Shown here piece after piece: positions 23,866 through 36,993 of a DNA stretch of 64,000 nt. The notes under the pieces are model-generated. The model was not told the origin of the DNA. It searched no databases and saw only the letters and a list, made by a program, of their open reading frames with translations. Source of the DNA: Salvator merianae. Taxonomy: Eukaryota; Chordata; Lepidosauria; Squamata; Teiidae. A program made the translations under genes and the position numbers. Each line of letters opens with the position of its first letter. Within the stretch, counting starts at the first letter, position 1. The stretch is taken from the NCBI GenBank assembly GCA_003586115.2, contig QVOM02000112.1, forward strand, positions 107,224,701 to 107,288,700. Direction: 5' to 3'.

Positions 23866-24975
23866 AAGGTGTGGTGACCAGAATAGCACACCATATTATA
23901 AATGTGGCCTCACCATAGTGTTATAAAGAGGCACAATGACACTTGCCAACTTATTTTCTATTCCCTTCTTAATTACTCCTAGCATTGAATTTGCTTTTTT
24001 CACTGCTGCTGCACACTGCATTAACACTTCCATTGAGCTGTCCAGCAGAACCTCAAGAGCCTTTTCCTAGTCTGTTACAGAATGTTCAGACTCCATCAGT
24101 TTATAGGTATAATTGGGGCTCTTTGCCCCAGTGTGTATTATTTTGCACTTACTAAGATGGAAGCGCACTTGCCACTTTGTTGTTCATTCACCGAATATCA
24201 AGAGATCCCTCTGGAGCTCTTCACAGTCTCCTTCGGTTTTTACTACCCTGAATAATTTAGTGTCATGAGCAAACTTTGCTATGTCACTACTTACCCTCAC
24301 TTCTAGATTATTTATAAATAAATTAAAAAGCATTGGTTCCTTAGACAATACTGAATTGTCCATTTATTATTACTCTCTATTTCCTGTCCTTCAGCCAGGT
24401 ACCAATCCAGGACAGGACCTGTCCTCTTATTCCATGACTGATGAGTTTATTCAAGAGTCTTTAATGAGGGACTTTGTGAAAAGCCTTCTAAAAGTCCAGA
24501 TAGACAATGTCAACTGGATTGCCTTTAGTAAGGCATGATGTACCTTTGCAGAGACCATGCTGATTTTCTTCCAGTAATGCTTGCTCCTCTATATGTACAC
24601 TAATTTTATTCTTAATGATGGTTTCCATTACTTTACCTTGAACTGATGTTAATCTGACTGGTCTGTAATTTCCTAAATCACCCCTGGATCTTTTTGTAAA
24701 GGTTTTTTGAAGATTACATTTCCTACTCTCCAATCTTCATGTGCAGAACCTGATCTTAGGGAAACATACACATTTTGTCTAGAAGCTCAGCAGTTTCACA
24801 TTTGAGTTCTTTAAGAACTCTCGCATGTGCCATCTGATCCCAGTGAAAATTTAGTTTATCAAGATATGCAAGGATCTCCTCCATGGTTTCCTCTATGCAG
24901 TTTAATTCTTCTGACCCTCTCCCTGAAAAAATAAAATCAGCTGCAGGCATATGCCATTGTCCTTCCATGCAGATC
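23866..24975 (-). mobile_element. CR1-group LINE fragment, antisense
   Basis: The minus strand reads HARVLKELKCETAELLDK (about 24840-24790) and then GDLGNYRPVRLTSVQGKVME (about 24685-24625). These are conserved reverse transcriptase blocks of CR1-type LINEs. Downstream regions to 23866 match the same element class at DNA level. Frameshifts and stops break the frame. Confidence 0.75.
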
Positions 24976-25222
24976 ACGTATATGTTGCAGAGTCACTGAT
25001 TTTGCAAGTAGATGTTTTTTGTGGTCGTACTATATATTTTCCCTAGTTGCTTTTTAGACTGAATGCTGGCCCTGGATGATCTGTGGCTGCAGGGAAGAGG
25101 TTTTTTTGTTTTTTTGTTTTTTGTTAATGCTTTCTCTACCAGGTAGATCTGTGCAGGGAGGCAAGATCCTAAATCTAGGAACAGCAGGCTTAATGCTTGA
25201 CTTCATCAGCTCTGTGCTGGGA

Positions 25223-25560
25223 GGGAAGGCACCTGCAGCAGCCATAGCTACTGTGCTTTCCAGCTAAGTGGGGGGAAGGCAGTGGCAGTGCCACCCTTTG
25301 CTGCTGCCACTGATGCACTCTTTAGCTGCAGTGAGGGAAGTTGGTGGTGGCAGCCCTCTTCACTGCCACTGCTGTTGCGCACTTTCGCTGTGATGGGGAA
25401 GACAAAGCATCAGTGCCCTTCCACACCACCACAGCAATCATGTGCTTCAGCCACTGAGAGGGAAGGGTGATCTTCTTTGCTGCTGCTGCTGCCGCTGCTG
25501 CTGCCGCACATTACCACTGTGAAGGGAAGGAGGAAACTGTGCCTCTGCAGCTGCTGGAAC
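25223..25560. repeat. Degenerate GC-rich minisatellite, units of about 60-75 bases
   Basis: About five units repeat the order of a GCTGCTGCCACTG-like block, a GCACTTT/GCTGTG block and a GAGGGAAG-like block, ending GTGGCAGTG or similar. The last unit contains a (GCTGCY)n run at 25480-25505. No gene is supported. Confidence 0.5.
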
Positions 25561-28500
25561 ACTTCATGCCATATTTATGAAGACAGAGGTGGGAGACACT
25601 TTGTGAGGAGGGGCTCCCACCAGTGATGTTTCATACTAGGCTGTCTCCCCACTGGTGTGTTGTGCTTGGCCTGGCAGCACACACATACCTTGTTCCCTGG
25701 GCTCTGAGCAGTTAAGATGCCCCCGGCTGTGCCTCTGCATCCTTCTTGACTGCAGTTGCGTTGATGTTGGATTCCATCATTGACCCAGAGTTCTCCTGAC
25801 ACAGGGGGATGAGGAGTGGCTGTTAGGTGTTTGAAGCCGATGCTTCGTCTTAAGGCTGAGGCTTGGAAAGTGAGGGAGGATGCTGGGATGTTTGGGAAGT
25901 AGTTTCTTAGTAGCACTCAGAGGTTGGGAGAGGGGATATATAATCTTGTACTGGAAATTATACAGCATGGTTTCTGATCATTAAACCAAAATGCTACTTT
26001 TGGATAAAGAATAGTTACAGTATTCTTGTTCTGCATTCTCTTGGGGCATGAGCTGGTGACCTTGACATGTTCGAACATAGAAAGAAAACTTATTTTCTCA
26101 TACAGATTTCTGTGTGAGACAGAAAGAAGGATTTTTTAGTCTCTTGTGCTGCCGTTGATGGGTGGTTAACCAATTAAACGTTTGACCCAATAAGTGCAGG
26201 AGAGAGGAGAGAGGGAATCAGTGGAGAATCTTACTAGAGGAGCTAGACTTTTTTTCTTTCCTCTAAGTAAGCCAACATTCAGAAACCTCAGCTATAATAT
26301 ATTTTACGGCTAGACAGTTGGAAACGGGGAGGGGGGGCTGAGATGCCTAGGAGCCATGATGACTGCATAAACTGAACTCTTGAAAAAAGAAAAACTGTCT
26401 GCAGAGGGTCCCTTCATCGTCTCCTCCCCTAGAGTAGCTGCGATTTGGCTGCCAAGAGGGAAGGAGTGAGTAACTGCCTTGCTATGTTCCTGCTCTCTTC
26501 CGCTTAAAAGCACAAAGCATAGCAGTAGAGTCTATGTCTGTGCGGTACAGAAGGCAGCCTCTGGAAACAGGAGAGGCTGTTTCACAGAAGAGTGGTAGAA
26601 CTCCTGCAGGAGCAAGGATAATTAGCTGCACAAAGGAGTCAATCTGGGTCTCCCTAGGTAAATGACTTCAAGTATGCCACTCAGCACAAGTGCCAACAAA
26701 TAAATCCATGTTTTTCAAGGGGCAACTGTAAAAAGATGTTAGAACTTGAACAGAAAACAATTCCCTCCCTCCCTCCCTCCGACAACTCAGCATTTCATAA
26801 AGCCTAGACCCAGGGAGGTCTTTGGTAGGCTATATTTAGGATGTAATATTTTTCCATTGATAAGTATATGTACTCTCATCCCTTGTAAACACAATTTTGC
26901 TTTTATGCAGATGATAGGATCTGACTTCCCTCACATTACACAGGACTTTTTGTATAGCATGATTTTGCTTTTAGATGGTTCGTAAAACATGACTTCACTT
27001 ATTTAATGCGATCCCAGAATCTCTCAGTAATGTGATTTGGCGTCTGAGGAGTCCAAGATATGTTCAGTGTTATTTGGCTTCTGAAGCACCATTGACTTAT
27101 ATTGGTAGACTGGGTCATCGTGTTACAGAAACTTGTTATACGCCTGGCACCGTTCCCACATGCACACAGAATCTTGAAGACTAAGCGTTTGGTTTTGCTG
27201 ATAATGGTTTGGAGTTAATCCCAAGGGAGGGGAAATCCTTGGCTGATCTTAGTACACAAGTTTTTTTTCTTGCAATGTGCAAAGCACACAGAAAATAATT
27301 TTATCACAATACAAGTGGCAAAAATAGCAACAATGAAATACTGTCACTCCAGGACAAATTAGTCAAAATGGTAGGCAGCAGCTCAGCTTGTAACTACTGG
27401 CAAAGAGACACTTAGTTTAACATGTATCAAGGCGAAAGAATTACTGTGGCAACGGCAGCGACACAAGGTTTCTTGTCAGCCAGGAACCAAGAGCTTGCTC
27501 TAACTCCAGCTGAAAATAAAGCAAATGTTTTCACTGCCTCACAGGCTTAATGCCAAGCAACAGAGAGCTCGACTAAACAACTGAGGAAGTGGAGAAGAGG
27601 GACTTGGCAAAAACACTGCATGGGGATTTTCCGGCCAATCAGAATTTGGGTGCTAGGAAAGGACAAGCAGAATTCCATTGGAAGGTTTTGAGTGCTTTTG
27701 CATTGGGGAGAGGTGACACTGATCAGAGCTCCTCAATCCAATGCACTCTTCCCCTGTGATTCCCCCGGTTCAAATCCTATCAACTGCTGTTCCCACACAC
27801 TATCAGTTGTGCCCCTGAAATGAATTGAGGTGACCATGTCAAGCCACAGTCTTCTTTTTAAGTAAAGGAAGAGTTTCTTTAGCTTCAAAATTGCTTTTAA
27901 AGGTATAGGAACAGGAGAGAAGAGAAGTAACTTTAAATGCAAATTGAGAAAGGAAGCAGTGGGTGCTGGATATCAGTACGTTAATCAGTTTTGCTTGCCT
28001 TCGAGGGCTCAGCCTTATGAGAAATCAAGTAAGTTTGATTAGACACCCAGCTTGTGGTTAGCCCTTGTCTTTAGCATCAATGGTGCACTGTAATGTCATG
28101 CAGCAAGCCTGTAAGAGGAGAGTGAGTATAAGATTCATCTCTGGAATGATTTCAGCAAGGTAACTAGCCTGCAGCTCTCTGTAACCCAAGCACACAGCAG
28201 GCAGAGTTCAGTTTCTTGCAGGAATGGTCTGAAGTTCAGTTCTTGTTGAAGTAATGGATCCACATTTCAGCTCTTGCAGTGATGGAGAGGACTCTGAGGT
28301 GAAGAAGATGTAGCAGTGATTAGAGACTTTTCAAAAGACACTGAGTGGACAAGAGGCCTACTCTTATACCCCAAACCCTATTCTGGGACCAGGAGGGAAA
28401 AGAATGGAGTAAAGAAGGAAACCGGGCAACATTCAGGCTGTCCAGATCATGTAAACAGATTGTGTTAATCTAATCAAGCACTCAGTTTGGGTACCCATAC

Positions 28501-30304
28501 GATCCTTGCAGCTGCTGTTGCCCAAAGTGCAAGTCCTTAACAGCTTAAATGTCACCTTCCTGCAACATGTTGACAGAATGAAATCATTAGCACAAAAACA
28601 ATTTCTAACAGGAAGAACAGGCAAGGTCAAAGATTCAGACCTTCAGTCCCCGGAAGGGGTGGGATGCATGCCGTTTGTGTGGGATTCTGGCCTGAGTGCA
28701 AATCCCATTGCTACAAATGGTCCTGGGCACCATCCCATCCAGATCCAAAAGTTCTGAGGCAGGCAGCACAATCCCTCCACAGTGCCATGGATTTAGGACC
28801 CAGCTGCACACAGTATGTTTTTGGCACTTTTAAAAAATGGATCTGTTGCATTTAATAAATGCTTACAGTTATACCTGTTACCTTGCACACATCCAGCTAA
28901 CTTCCCACTAGGCCTGATAATTTCCTCCTCCTTTGCAACACTGAAATATGATTGGTTGTTTGTCTTGTCAGTTAGCTGTTTTGTTTTCTCTTATCTCTGG
29001 GAGCAAAGGGCAGAAAAAAATTAGTCTCTCTATGCTCTCTTAGCTCGCTGCAACTGAGGGGATATGGGGGGACAGCTTAGAATTGGCAAGGCTGCAACAG
29101 AAGCTTCTAGTTCATGAAAGTAGCACCAAACTGTGATCAGTAAACCATTTTTTCAGAGTTCTGTTGCGGCTTAACCAGATGCCCTCTCTTCAATACTGAA
29201 CAAAAATTATTCCTACTGGAGTGAGCTATTCTATATTGTGGAAATACAGTTACCAATGCAGCCATTTATAGATTTGTCCACATATATGGGCACATACACT
29301 GCAGAAACCCAGCATAATTTGCACTCAAGTATTCCAGCTTTCCTACAGCCTTTCTTCTCCCTCCCCTTTTTACCAGTCCTGTTTAACAAGAAGGGCCTTG
29401 TTTCTTGTAAACTGCTCCCTTGCTGCCCTTAGTTGCAGTAAGTGAATTGGGCAGAGACAAGGCATTTTTTTCTGTCCTGCCATATCCAATGTGAAACTAG
29501 GAGATGGAGAGATGAGAGAGAAGGAATGATGTGGGCTAAGTTGCACAAAGTTAGCAGCAGAAAGAGGAAGGTTTTTGGTGCTTTTTGCAAGGGAAGGAGC
29601 TGGCTTTGTCAGGATTCCATTTTCTCTCCACCATTTAAAAGCCTGGAGTTGCAACATGGCTAAGAGAAAAAAAGAAGAATTCAAGATGAGAAGAAATGTA
29701 GCTAGCTCACGAGTGAAGGAAGTGGCATTATAACCAGCCAAGCTAAGAAGGCTATATCTGGATATTCTCTCTGTCTCAAAACATACATGCATGGAGAAGG
29801 GAGAGGCATACAGGGTCAGGAGAAACTGGGTCTTGGTCTAGTAGAAATTCCTGCTATCATTGCCTTAATATAGACAGTATATAGATGGATTAGTGGCTGT
29901 GTTAATGCTCTAAGTGTAGTGAGTGTTTCCTTCACTGGATGCAAAGGTGTCCCCATGCGTGTCCAATTTACCCTGGTCAGCTGGAGGGGAGTGCTGCACA
30001 TCCCCAGGATAGGGGAGACATGCTGCGCATTGATTTGTCAGTGGGAAAGAAAAGAAACACACCAAGATTCAAGCCCCAAGTAATCTGCACAGAGAGAACA
30101 GATCCAAGTACCAATCTGCAGTAAGGGTTGCAATGCGTGCTCTGAACAGAAGAAAATCTGCAGTACTGATAATGCGCTTTTCAAGGCAGATACTACAGAA
30201 CCTGAGAAGATGAACAATTTTATAGGTGATCTCCCTGCAGCAGAGGTTGATTGAAGACTGGGTAAGCCTTGTGTATAGCTACTGACAATCTAGGCCTCCC
30301 CTTT
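25561..30304. other. Long unassigned intronic stretch
   Basis: About 4.7 kb without a recognised gene. (CCCT)n lies at 26761-26780. At 27085-27130 and 30305-30355 the block CCATTGACTTA ... GGTAGACTGGG recurs, and its complement is at about 53655-53700. A 140-codon minus frame at 29370-29792 has no recognisable family and low-complexity composition. Confidence 0.35.
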
Positions 30305-30939
30305 GTAGTGCCATTGACTTACAGTGGTAGACTGGGCCACCATGCTTCTCCTACCACCTAGTTTCCCATAGATGACAAGTATACAGTTTTGTTCTGCATG
30401 GTGGTTTATAGGATACAAACCACAGTGTTATACAAAGGATTATTATATTTCTGTATACGTAGTAGGAGCAAATTCCTATATTGTCTTTGCTAGCTCTGTT
30501 TTATTTTCAGACTGATAGGCACTCAGCCACTATATGAGTAGTGTTTTGTATTTTATAACCACTATAAAGAAGTGGCCATCTGACTCATGGATTTTTTAAA
30601 CGCTTAGAGAGAATAAAAGAGAAATTTGTGTTTAAAGAATACATCCTCTGCTTATAATATTTTTCTTCATAGGTTAGGGTGCAATTGTATGTTTCATATG
30701 TCTATATGTAAAGTCTTTGCATTTTTGAAGCATTCTGTTGTACTATAACCACTTTCTAACGTGGTATGCAGGCATCACCGCAGGCCATAATGTTGTATTG
30801 TTGTATCACATTTTGTAATAAACAAGAACAGTTGGTATTTGATGCTGGAAAAGAAACAAGAAAACAATAGGCTGCCTTTTTGTTCACTTTAAAAGCATTT
30901 ATCATCCTGTACTTTTTTGGCTCTGTTTATTTAAATTTT

Positions 30940-31570
30940 GTTTTGCTTACTAACTTCCTATTCTTCGAAATATATGTAGAAATTTGGACGAAAACCATCC
31001 TGTGATTACCTTAATTCCTTTTAAAAAATTAATAAGCATAGAACATCTTAATACATAGAAATATTCTAAAAAAAACCAATTAGCACAATTTATACTTTGG
31101 TTAATATAATTAGTGATTTCTGATCTTTTACTGAGCAATTTATTGTTATCTTTGGTTCTTTGCTCTTCTTTTTATTCTTTTACCATTTCAATGACTTTGT
31201 CTATTGTTCTTCAAAATCTGCCTCTGCTGATTCTTTCTCTGTTGTCTGTAAATAGTCAATAAAAGGTTGCCAGTTCTTGACTGACATAGTTTTATCTCTT
31301 AATAATTTTGTCCATTTGTCCATTTCTGCAAAATCCATCAATTTTATAATCCATCCTCCAGTGATGGAATTTTCAGCATTTTCCACTGCTGTGCATATAT
31401 CAGTCTGGCAGCCGTAGTGATTCCCTTAATTCCTATGGATAATATAAATGGAGCATTGTTTCGAAAAATACTTCAGTCACTCTGGTTGTCATAGCTTTAC
31501 AAGGCTGCACTTGTAAAGTGTCAGAATTTCTTGGCACAAATTAGTTATTTGAGCTTCACCTTCCCACAGA
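30940..31570 (-). mobile_element. L1 LINE ORF2 3' end, antisense
   Basis: On the minus strand from about 31430 to 31205 the reading MENAENSITGGWIIKLMDFA, then EMDKWTKLLRDKTMS and WQPFIDYLQTTEKE is the L1 ORF2 carboxyl end. It is the same region as at 18600-19062 but in the opposite orientation. Stops occur upstream in the frame. Confidence 0.7.
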
Positions 31571-32649
31571 TTGTTTGGAAGACATGTTCACTTGACTAGC
31601 TGCCAGAGTATGTATATCATGGTATTATTCTGGGCTAACACACCCAGCAAAGTAAATTATCCAGTCAAACAAGTGAATTCCAAAGTGTGGTCCGATAGTT
31701 CTTTAATAGTCTTTACTTGCTCGGTTTCTGGGAAGAAACAAAAGTGGATATTATTAGCCAATTACATCCTGCATTTTGCCTATGTCCAAATACACCATGT
31801 CTATGCCTATGTCCAGATCTCTCGCCTGCCTGCCTGCCTGCCTGCCTGCCTTCCTTCCTTCCTTCCTTTTACGTTAGTATGAATTGTTTTTCCTCTACCA
31901 CATGCTGTTTCTAATGAAGTTTTTACGTGTATGTATTGCTTTTATTTTAAAATTTTGTAAACACTTCACGATTTTAAAATGAAAAGTATTGTAAAAATAA
32001 ATAATAAAAGAATGAATGTGTATGGTAATTGTATCCCAAGGGTTCATTATTTTCTTCTAGGCATACATAATGGATTGGGATGCCTGCTTTTTGGCTCAGC
32101 AGTTGCATATTGTACTGAGTAGCAGAGGGTAGGTTTGCTGTGATCTACCCCTGCATTGCATCCGAGCTGCTGTCTTCCATTTCAGTTTGTCCAGTTCAGT
32201 TCTCTGAGACAAAGTGGGACTGTACCAAACCACCATAGCATGATTTGCAGATCAAGCCAGCCAAACTACTCAACAGGGAAGATAGAGGGTCAGTTGTGCC
32301 AACCCTCCCTTCCGTTCCCCAGTGCAGTATGTAAATAGGGAACAAAAAATGTGCTAATTTTGTGGGTGGCAAAACAAACTGCCATGCATGCCTGTTCTCT
32401 CCATTGCGTTTCTAGAACAATCCTATGACTAACTCAAAAGTCACCCAGGATCTTTTCTGTTGCCAAATGGGAATTTGTACATAGGAACTCTTTAAGTTTG
32501 TAGCTCAGGAGTTGAGTCACTATATTGCACTCTTTCAGTCCATTGAAAAGTCATATAAGGGTGCCTCATACTTTAAGTACAACCATTTGGGGGGTTAGTA
32601 TGTATCTCCCATATATGTAGAGATTAGGACTTTCTAACATTCATAAATG
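31571..32649. other. Intronic DNA with (CCTG)n(CCTT)n microsatellite
   Basis: The compound microsatellite is at 31824-31870. The remainder is unassigned. Confidence 0.5.
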
Positions 32650-32758
32650 TTCTAGCGCTGCATCCACATACATTTTAAAAAGTAGCTCAAAAGTGGCTTA
32701 CAGGTGGAAGCATGTGGTCTCATCCCACCTCTAATCCACATTAAAGGCCAAAGAATGT
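32650..32758 (-). repeat. Dispersed repeat, pair with 19834-19946
   Basis: The complement reads CATTCTTTGGCCTTTAATGT, then CCACATGCTTCCACCTGTAAGCC and a GAGCTACTTTTTAAAATG block, as in the sense copy at 19834. Confidence 0.6.
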
Positions 32759-32778
32759 GATTTTGGCCTGCTGTTTGG

Positions 32779-32850
32779 CAGGGACAATGGGAAGCAACTG
32801 TGGAATCTAAACAAGATACTGCATTTTCCTCTCACTGTCTGGAGGCAGCC
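32779..32850 (-). mobile_element. Family A element, terminal fragment
   Basis: It ends CTGTCTGGAGGCAGCC and contains GGAATCTAAACAAGATAC, the end segment of family A. The rest of the element is absent. Confidence 0.5.
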
Positions 32851-34150
32851 TAAAAGTCTAAGCTGCAAGTTGCAGAAAGATAGGTGGTACGTAGACTGAC
32901 CAAGTACTGTAATAAACCCTATCATTATGGCACAGGCAGTCTGCTTTTTGGCACAAACAGTCTCTAACTTCAGCGATACCCATCATTTCCCTATCGGTAT
33001 ATGTCCTTGAATAGTCGCTGTCTCTGGTACATCTTAGGCTGCAGTTACATCTCATCATTTTTAAAGATGGAGGCTGGCTTCAGTCCTCGGAAACCAGGTG
33101 CTAAATTCTGTTCCCGTTTTTTCCGAAGACTTTCCTGCCTGGAATGGATTTATCCTAAATTCAGATAATCCCAGCACTAAGTCCATTTCACCAAGAAATT
33201 GACCCAGCCAGTCTGCCTTCCACTGCCCCCTGATGTTCCCTGCCGCCCCCAATACCCACCATCATGGCCACCTCCTGCCACCCCTGATGCCCCCCACCGC
33301 TGCAGCTGCCTCCCGCCACTGACACTGTTACCCCCCTGAGCCCCCCATGTTCCTGGTCCAACTTACCTTTTACCAGGGGATCCATAAGGACTCAGGTGAC
33401 AGCAGTGGTGGCCGCAGCAGTGGTGGCCGCAGCAGTGGGATATGTGTGGCCAGGCCAGAGGAGGCCAAAAACAGCTTCAGTCCCCTGTCCTTCCCAGGGA
33501 CAGACAAAAGTCCAAAAGTGTGACCACAGCCTTAGTCACCTCCAGACACAAACTACTATTGCAGATAACATCATCAGTTCAACAGAAAAGAAGCTTGGAA
33601 AGCAGAAGTAGAAAACTCTCTGACACAGTCCATTGGAAGTTCTGTAAGATCTTCAGCGAAGAAGGTTTTTTGTAGTGTTTTTACTGTTAAGTGTGAACCA
33701 TGCCATGTGTGCTGTTAGTGCAAACTGTACCTAATGGAATGTGAATTTCAGGCTGTGTATCTCCAGGCTGTGTATGCACATTGCTCTGGGCTAAAGGTAA
33801 ATGCTATGTAGCATTTATTCTTAAAAAGTTATACATAAATAGGGTCTCTGGCTATAATTCTTTCAAGGCAAACTTGTATATGCCCACTGAAGCTATTAAT
33901 CCATTTTTCTAGAAGTCTCAAACTTCCTTGTTATGTATAAATAACCTGGGCAATTTGTTACTGATGTGACTTGTTATCTTTGTAAAGAAGTGTCTTGTAA
34001 ACTATTATTAAACAATAGTTTTGTTTTGTTTTCATGTCCCTTTCTTCTCAGAATTGTTTGTATACAGAATCACTTAACACATTAGATGTGTGTATCAATT
34101 TTATGTTTCTAATAGATGGCATTTTAAAAATGATGTTCTGTCTTCTTCAG
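32851..34150. other. ZDHHC20: Intron 3 end, with GC-rich tract
   Basis: 33200-33460 is C-rich with a GGCCGCAGCAGTGGT duplication at 33408-33440. It resembles degenerate repeat DNA rather than a gene. The rest is AT-rich intron leading to the exon 4 acceptor. Confidence 0.35.
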
Positions 34151-34271
34151 TTCTGTTTATCTAAATCTGATAAGGAGCAATATGAGAAAGAAGAGAGGCC
34201 CGAGTCCCAACAGGAGATTTTAAGAAGAGCTGCTAAAGACCTTCCTGTGTATACTACAACAACTTCAAGAG
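34151..34271 (+). CDS. ZDHHC20: ZDHHC20 exon 4 (cytosolic linker)
   Basis: The acceptor is TCTTCTTCAG and the donor AGAG|GTCAGT. It encodes 40 residues from FCLSKSDKEQYEKEE to YTTTTSR and ends in phase 1. This is the charged cytosolic segment between TM2 and the cysteine-rich domain. SQQEILRRAAKDLPVYTT is the conserved block before the zinc fingers. An in-frame reading continues upstream into intron sequence, but the AG at 34149-34150 with phase 0 from exon 3 sets the boundary. Confidence 0.96.
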
Positions 34272-34435
34272 GTCAGTTGGTAAACAGTAGTAGTATCAAA
34301 ATTTCAAAATCTCTTCATTGTCGCTGATGAACGATCAAGTTTTGACAACAGCCTTCTGTTCCACATGCTTAGGTCTCAGACTACTGTCTTTCTTTTCTTC
34401 ATGCCTGCTTCCCTCTGAAATAGCAAACTGTGTGT

Positions 34436-34835
34436 ACTTCCAGATGGCAAGTGGCAATTGTGAGATCTAAAGAAGATCCCACAATTGCTTCTTGCTGCCC
34501 CTGCTGGACATGGGTAGCAATTGTAGGCTTTTACCTCTGTCTGCCAGCAGCTTTCCTCTTGAAAATACCTGGAAGCCAGCAAAGCACGTGACCACATTCC
34601 TTTGGGATTTTTTCTGGCTGCCGGCAAGAAGAATCATAATGAAAGGAGCCAGCAGACACAGGCAAACAATCACTATTGCAGGAAACCTGGCATCATTGCC
34701 GTATTTCCCATAAGGAGTGATATGACGGGATATCAGCTTAGTATCCTAGAACTGTATTGGGAAGCCACAATTATGCATAGTGTTCCCATATAGGCTCGGG
34801 AGGATCATGGGTTTTAGCCCAGTTCTGGAGGCCCC
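34436..34835 (+). mobile_element. Family A element, copy 3
   Basis: CTTCCAGATGGCAAGTGGC is followed by GATCTAAAGAAGATCCCACA, ATTGCTTCTTGCTG and CTGGACATGG. It closes with CATGGGTTTTAGCCC and TCTGGAGGCC. The terminal CAGCC is decayed on the right. Confidence 0.65.
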
Positions 34836-36003
34836 CCCAGTATTACAAACTACAGTTTGAATGCAGTTTACACCCTTGATTTTGGGATTAAATCATAATT
34901 TTCAGGGGTTGGATTTATTCAGGTGAAAGGGAAATAATCAGTGGGAAGCGAGATAGGAAGCCGTGCTACCAGCTTTGGTCTTGACAACCCTTGGATTTGT
35001 TATTGTCTCAGCTGTCTCCCCCAGTAATGCCTCCCAGACTAGTTTTAACTTGCCTCTTTGCAGGCAGTGAAAAACAGGCAGATTTTCTAAGATACAGCCC
35101 ACTCCCATTAATAGCACACTGCGACAAGCAGATGGCTCCTATTTGCTACGCCATCCCATGAACTGGCAGCTAGCTTTGCAACTAAATTAGACATGTAATT
35201 TGTTTCATTTTAAAGTGAAACATAACGTGACACCCAACTTCGTTTTTGGCTTGCAGATCACGGGTTTTGTCTGATGCACCACTAAGTCAGGGTTGTGGAT
35301 TGTTAAGTTGCAGGGGGGCAGAGTCAAAGGAGGAGTGATGATATTCATTATAAATCATTATCTGCGATTTATCATGGTGCACAAACTTGCAGGACCGGTT
35401 GTGCTCGTCTGTAGAAAAAGAAGAAAACAAAAGCAGTGGCCTTATTTATACAAACAACAGTTCTTGATTTAATAAACCAGGATGAGCCTTTTATTTTTAA
35501 CCCTGCTTCATTTCTCCTTTCAGAGGAGCACAGACCCTCCAACATGATCAGGAGGAAAAAAAACTATTGAGCTTTTAACTTTTACCTCCCCTTGAGAAGA
35601 AGCAATTACAGGTGACTGAGAACCTGCGCAGGGAGGCAGAAAGGGGGGAGAGACAGCAGTGAGGGAACTGTTGCTCAGTGCTGCTTTCAGAGTTCATTGC
35701 TTTCATCTACAGCAATGCAGAGTATTTTTGTGCAAACTTTTCAGGCCATACCAGAGGCTGTGTGAGCAGGGAAGCAAATCTGGGAGCAGCAGTTAAGTCT
35801 AGTCCACCTACCTGTTGTGAACTAGGAAACATGGCTAATGACTCCCAAAGAAGCCATGATCCAGGTCTACTCTTTTTTTTCCTCCATTAAAATGCTTTAA
35901 TGTAGGCATTCAACCAAAGACCCAGCAAGTGTTCCAGACACATTGTTATACATATATAGAGGTGACAAGGCAAAGTACCCTTTCTAATCTAGACAAAGGG
36001 CCT
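34836..36003. other. Unassigned intronic DNA
   Basis: No gene or repeat was recognised in about 1.2 kb of intron 4. Confidence 0.4.
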
Positions 36004-36467
36004 TTCTGCACTGAAAGGTCCCTGATGGCAATCAGGGGGTCTGGAACAACCAGGCCCTCTGATTCCGACCACAGAGGGGAGTGGGCTGGATCAGTGGGCT
36101 GGATCAGCGCCATCTGCACAACGGCACTGGTTAAGATCAGCCTATGCTATGGCCTCAAAGCATGCCCAAGCTTCAAGGCTTTCAAGGGCTAGGAACATAG
36201 CGCACTGTCAAAATGCACCCCCCCAGTGGTCCTTAACACCTCCCATGTTCTGGACCAGACCCTCTGGTATGATTAAACATGTCTACCACCAATACCGAAC
36301 AGGGCCTGCCTAATCTGGATCACACTCCATCTAATGCAGACAGGGTATTCCAGTGGAGGGGGGGGCATGACATCACAGATGTGCATTAACATGCAGATCT
36401 GTGAGGCCAAGATGCTTACTATGCAGGCCCTTAATCCATATGTAAGGTAAGTGTAGAATGGGCCTAA
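36004..36467. mobile_element. Family B non-autonomous DNA transposon, copy 2
   Basis: The left end is GGCCTTTCTGCACTGAAAGG and the right end AAGTGTAGAATGGGCC. It shares interior blocks with 9668-10030 and with 44290-44516 (GATTAAACATGTCTACCA, and a CACACTCCATCTAATG block). Confidence 0.65.
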
Positions 36468-36993
36468 GATATTTTTCTGGGTAGATTTGTATTATGAATA
36501 TCTTGTTCAACATCCCGTATTGGCTTCCACATTCTTGTTAGCCTTTCTGCTCTTACTTATATAATCCAGAAGCTTACTGTTTAAAAGTGCAAGGTGAGAC
36601 GAGTTCTAGTAATATGAATTAAGGCATGATGTTCATATGCGATGTTATTTTGCTTACATTCATGATTAGCTCTTCGTTTTTCTAGACAGGCATCTGGCAA
36701 GCTGTTACGTAGAATTCTCCTGCTTTCACATCTGTTATTGAAGCATCTGTCATCTTTATTTTTTTTTATCAAGCTTTTTATCCTCTGAAAGTTCAGGGCA
36801 GCTTGCTTTACAGTACCTTCTATGATTTCGGTAAAGCAACCTGTTAAGAGAACTCTCACTTCATTGTTTATTGATAAGCCTTTCAAATGCAATGGTCTTT
36901 CTAGCATTTTGAGATACGCTGAGTCCTGTTAAGAGAATCTCTGAACTTGCGCATTCATATTTTAACTCCTTAATTTTTAAATGTTTAATATAG
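36468..36993. other. ZDHHC20: Intron 4 end
   Basis: It contains a weak copy of the TTTATTTATT/CTCAGGG repeat at 36750-36830. Otherwise it is unassigned, up to the exon 5 acceptor. Confidence 0.4.

Noticed and set aside
29370..29792. A 140-codon minus-strand open frame
   Set aside because: No recognisable domain or plausible splice context; the composition looks like chance in purine-rich DNA.
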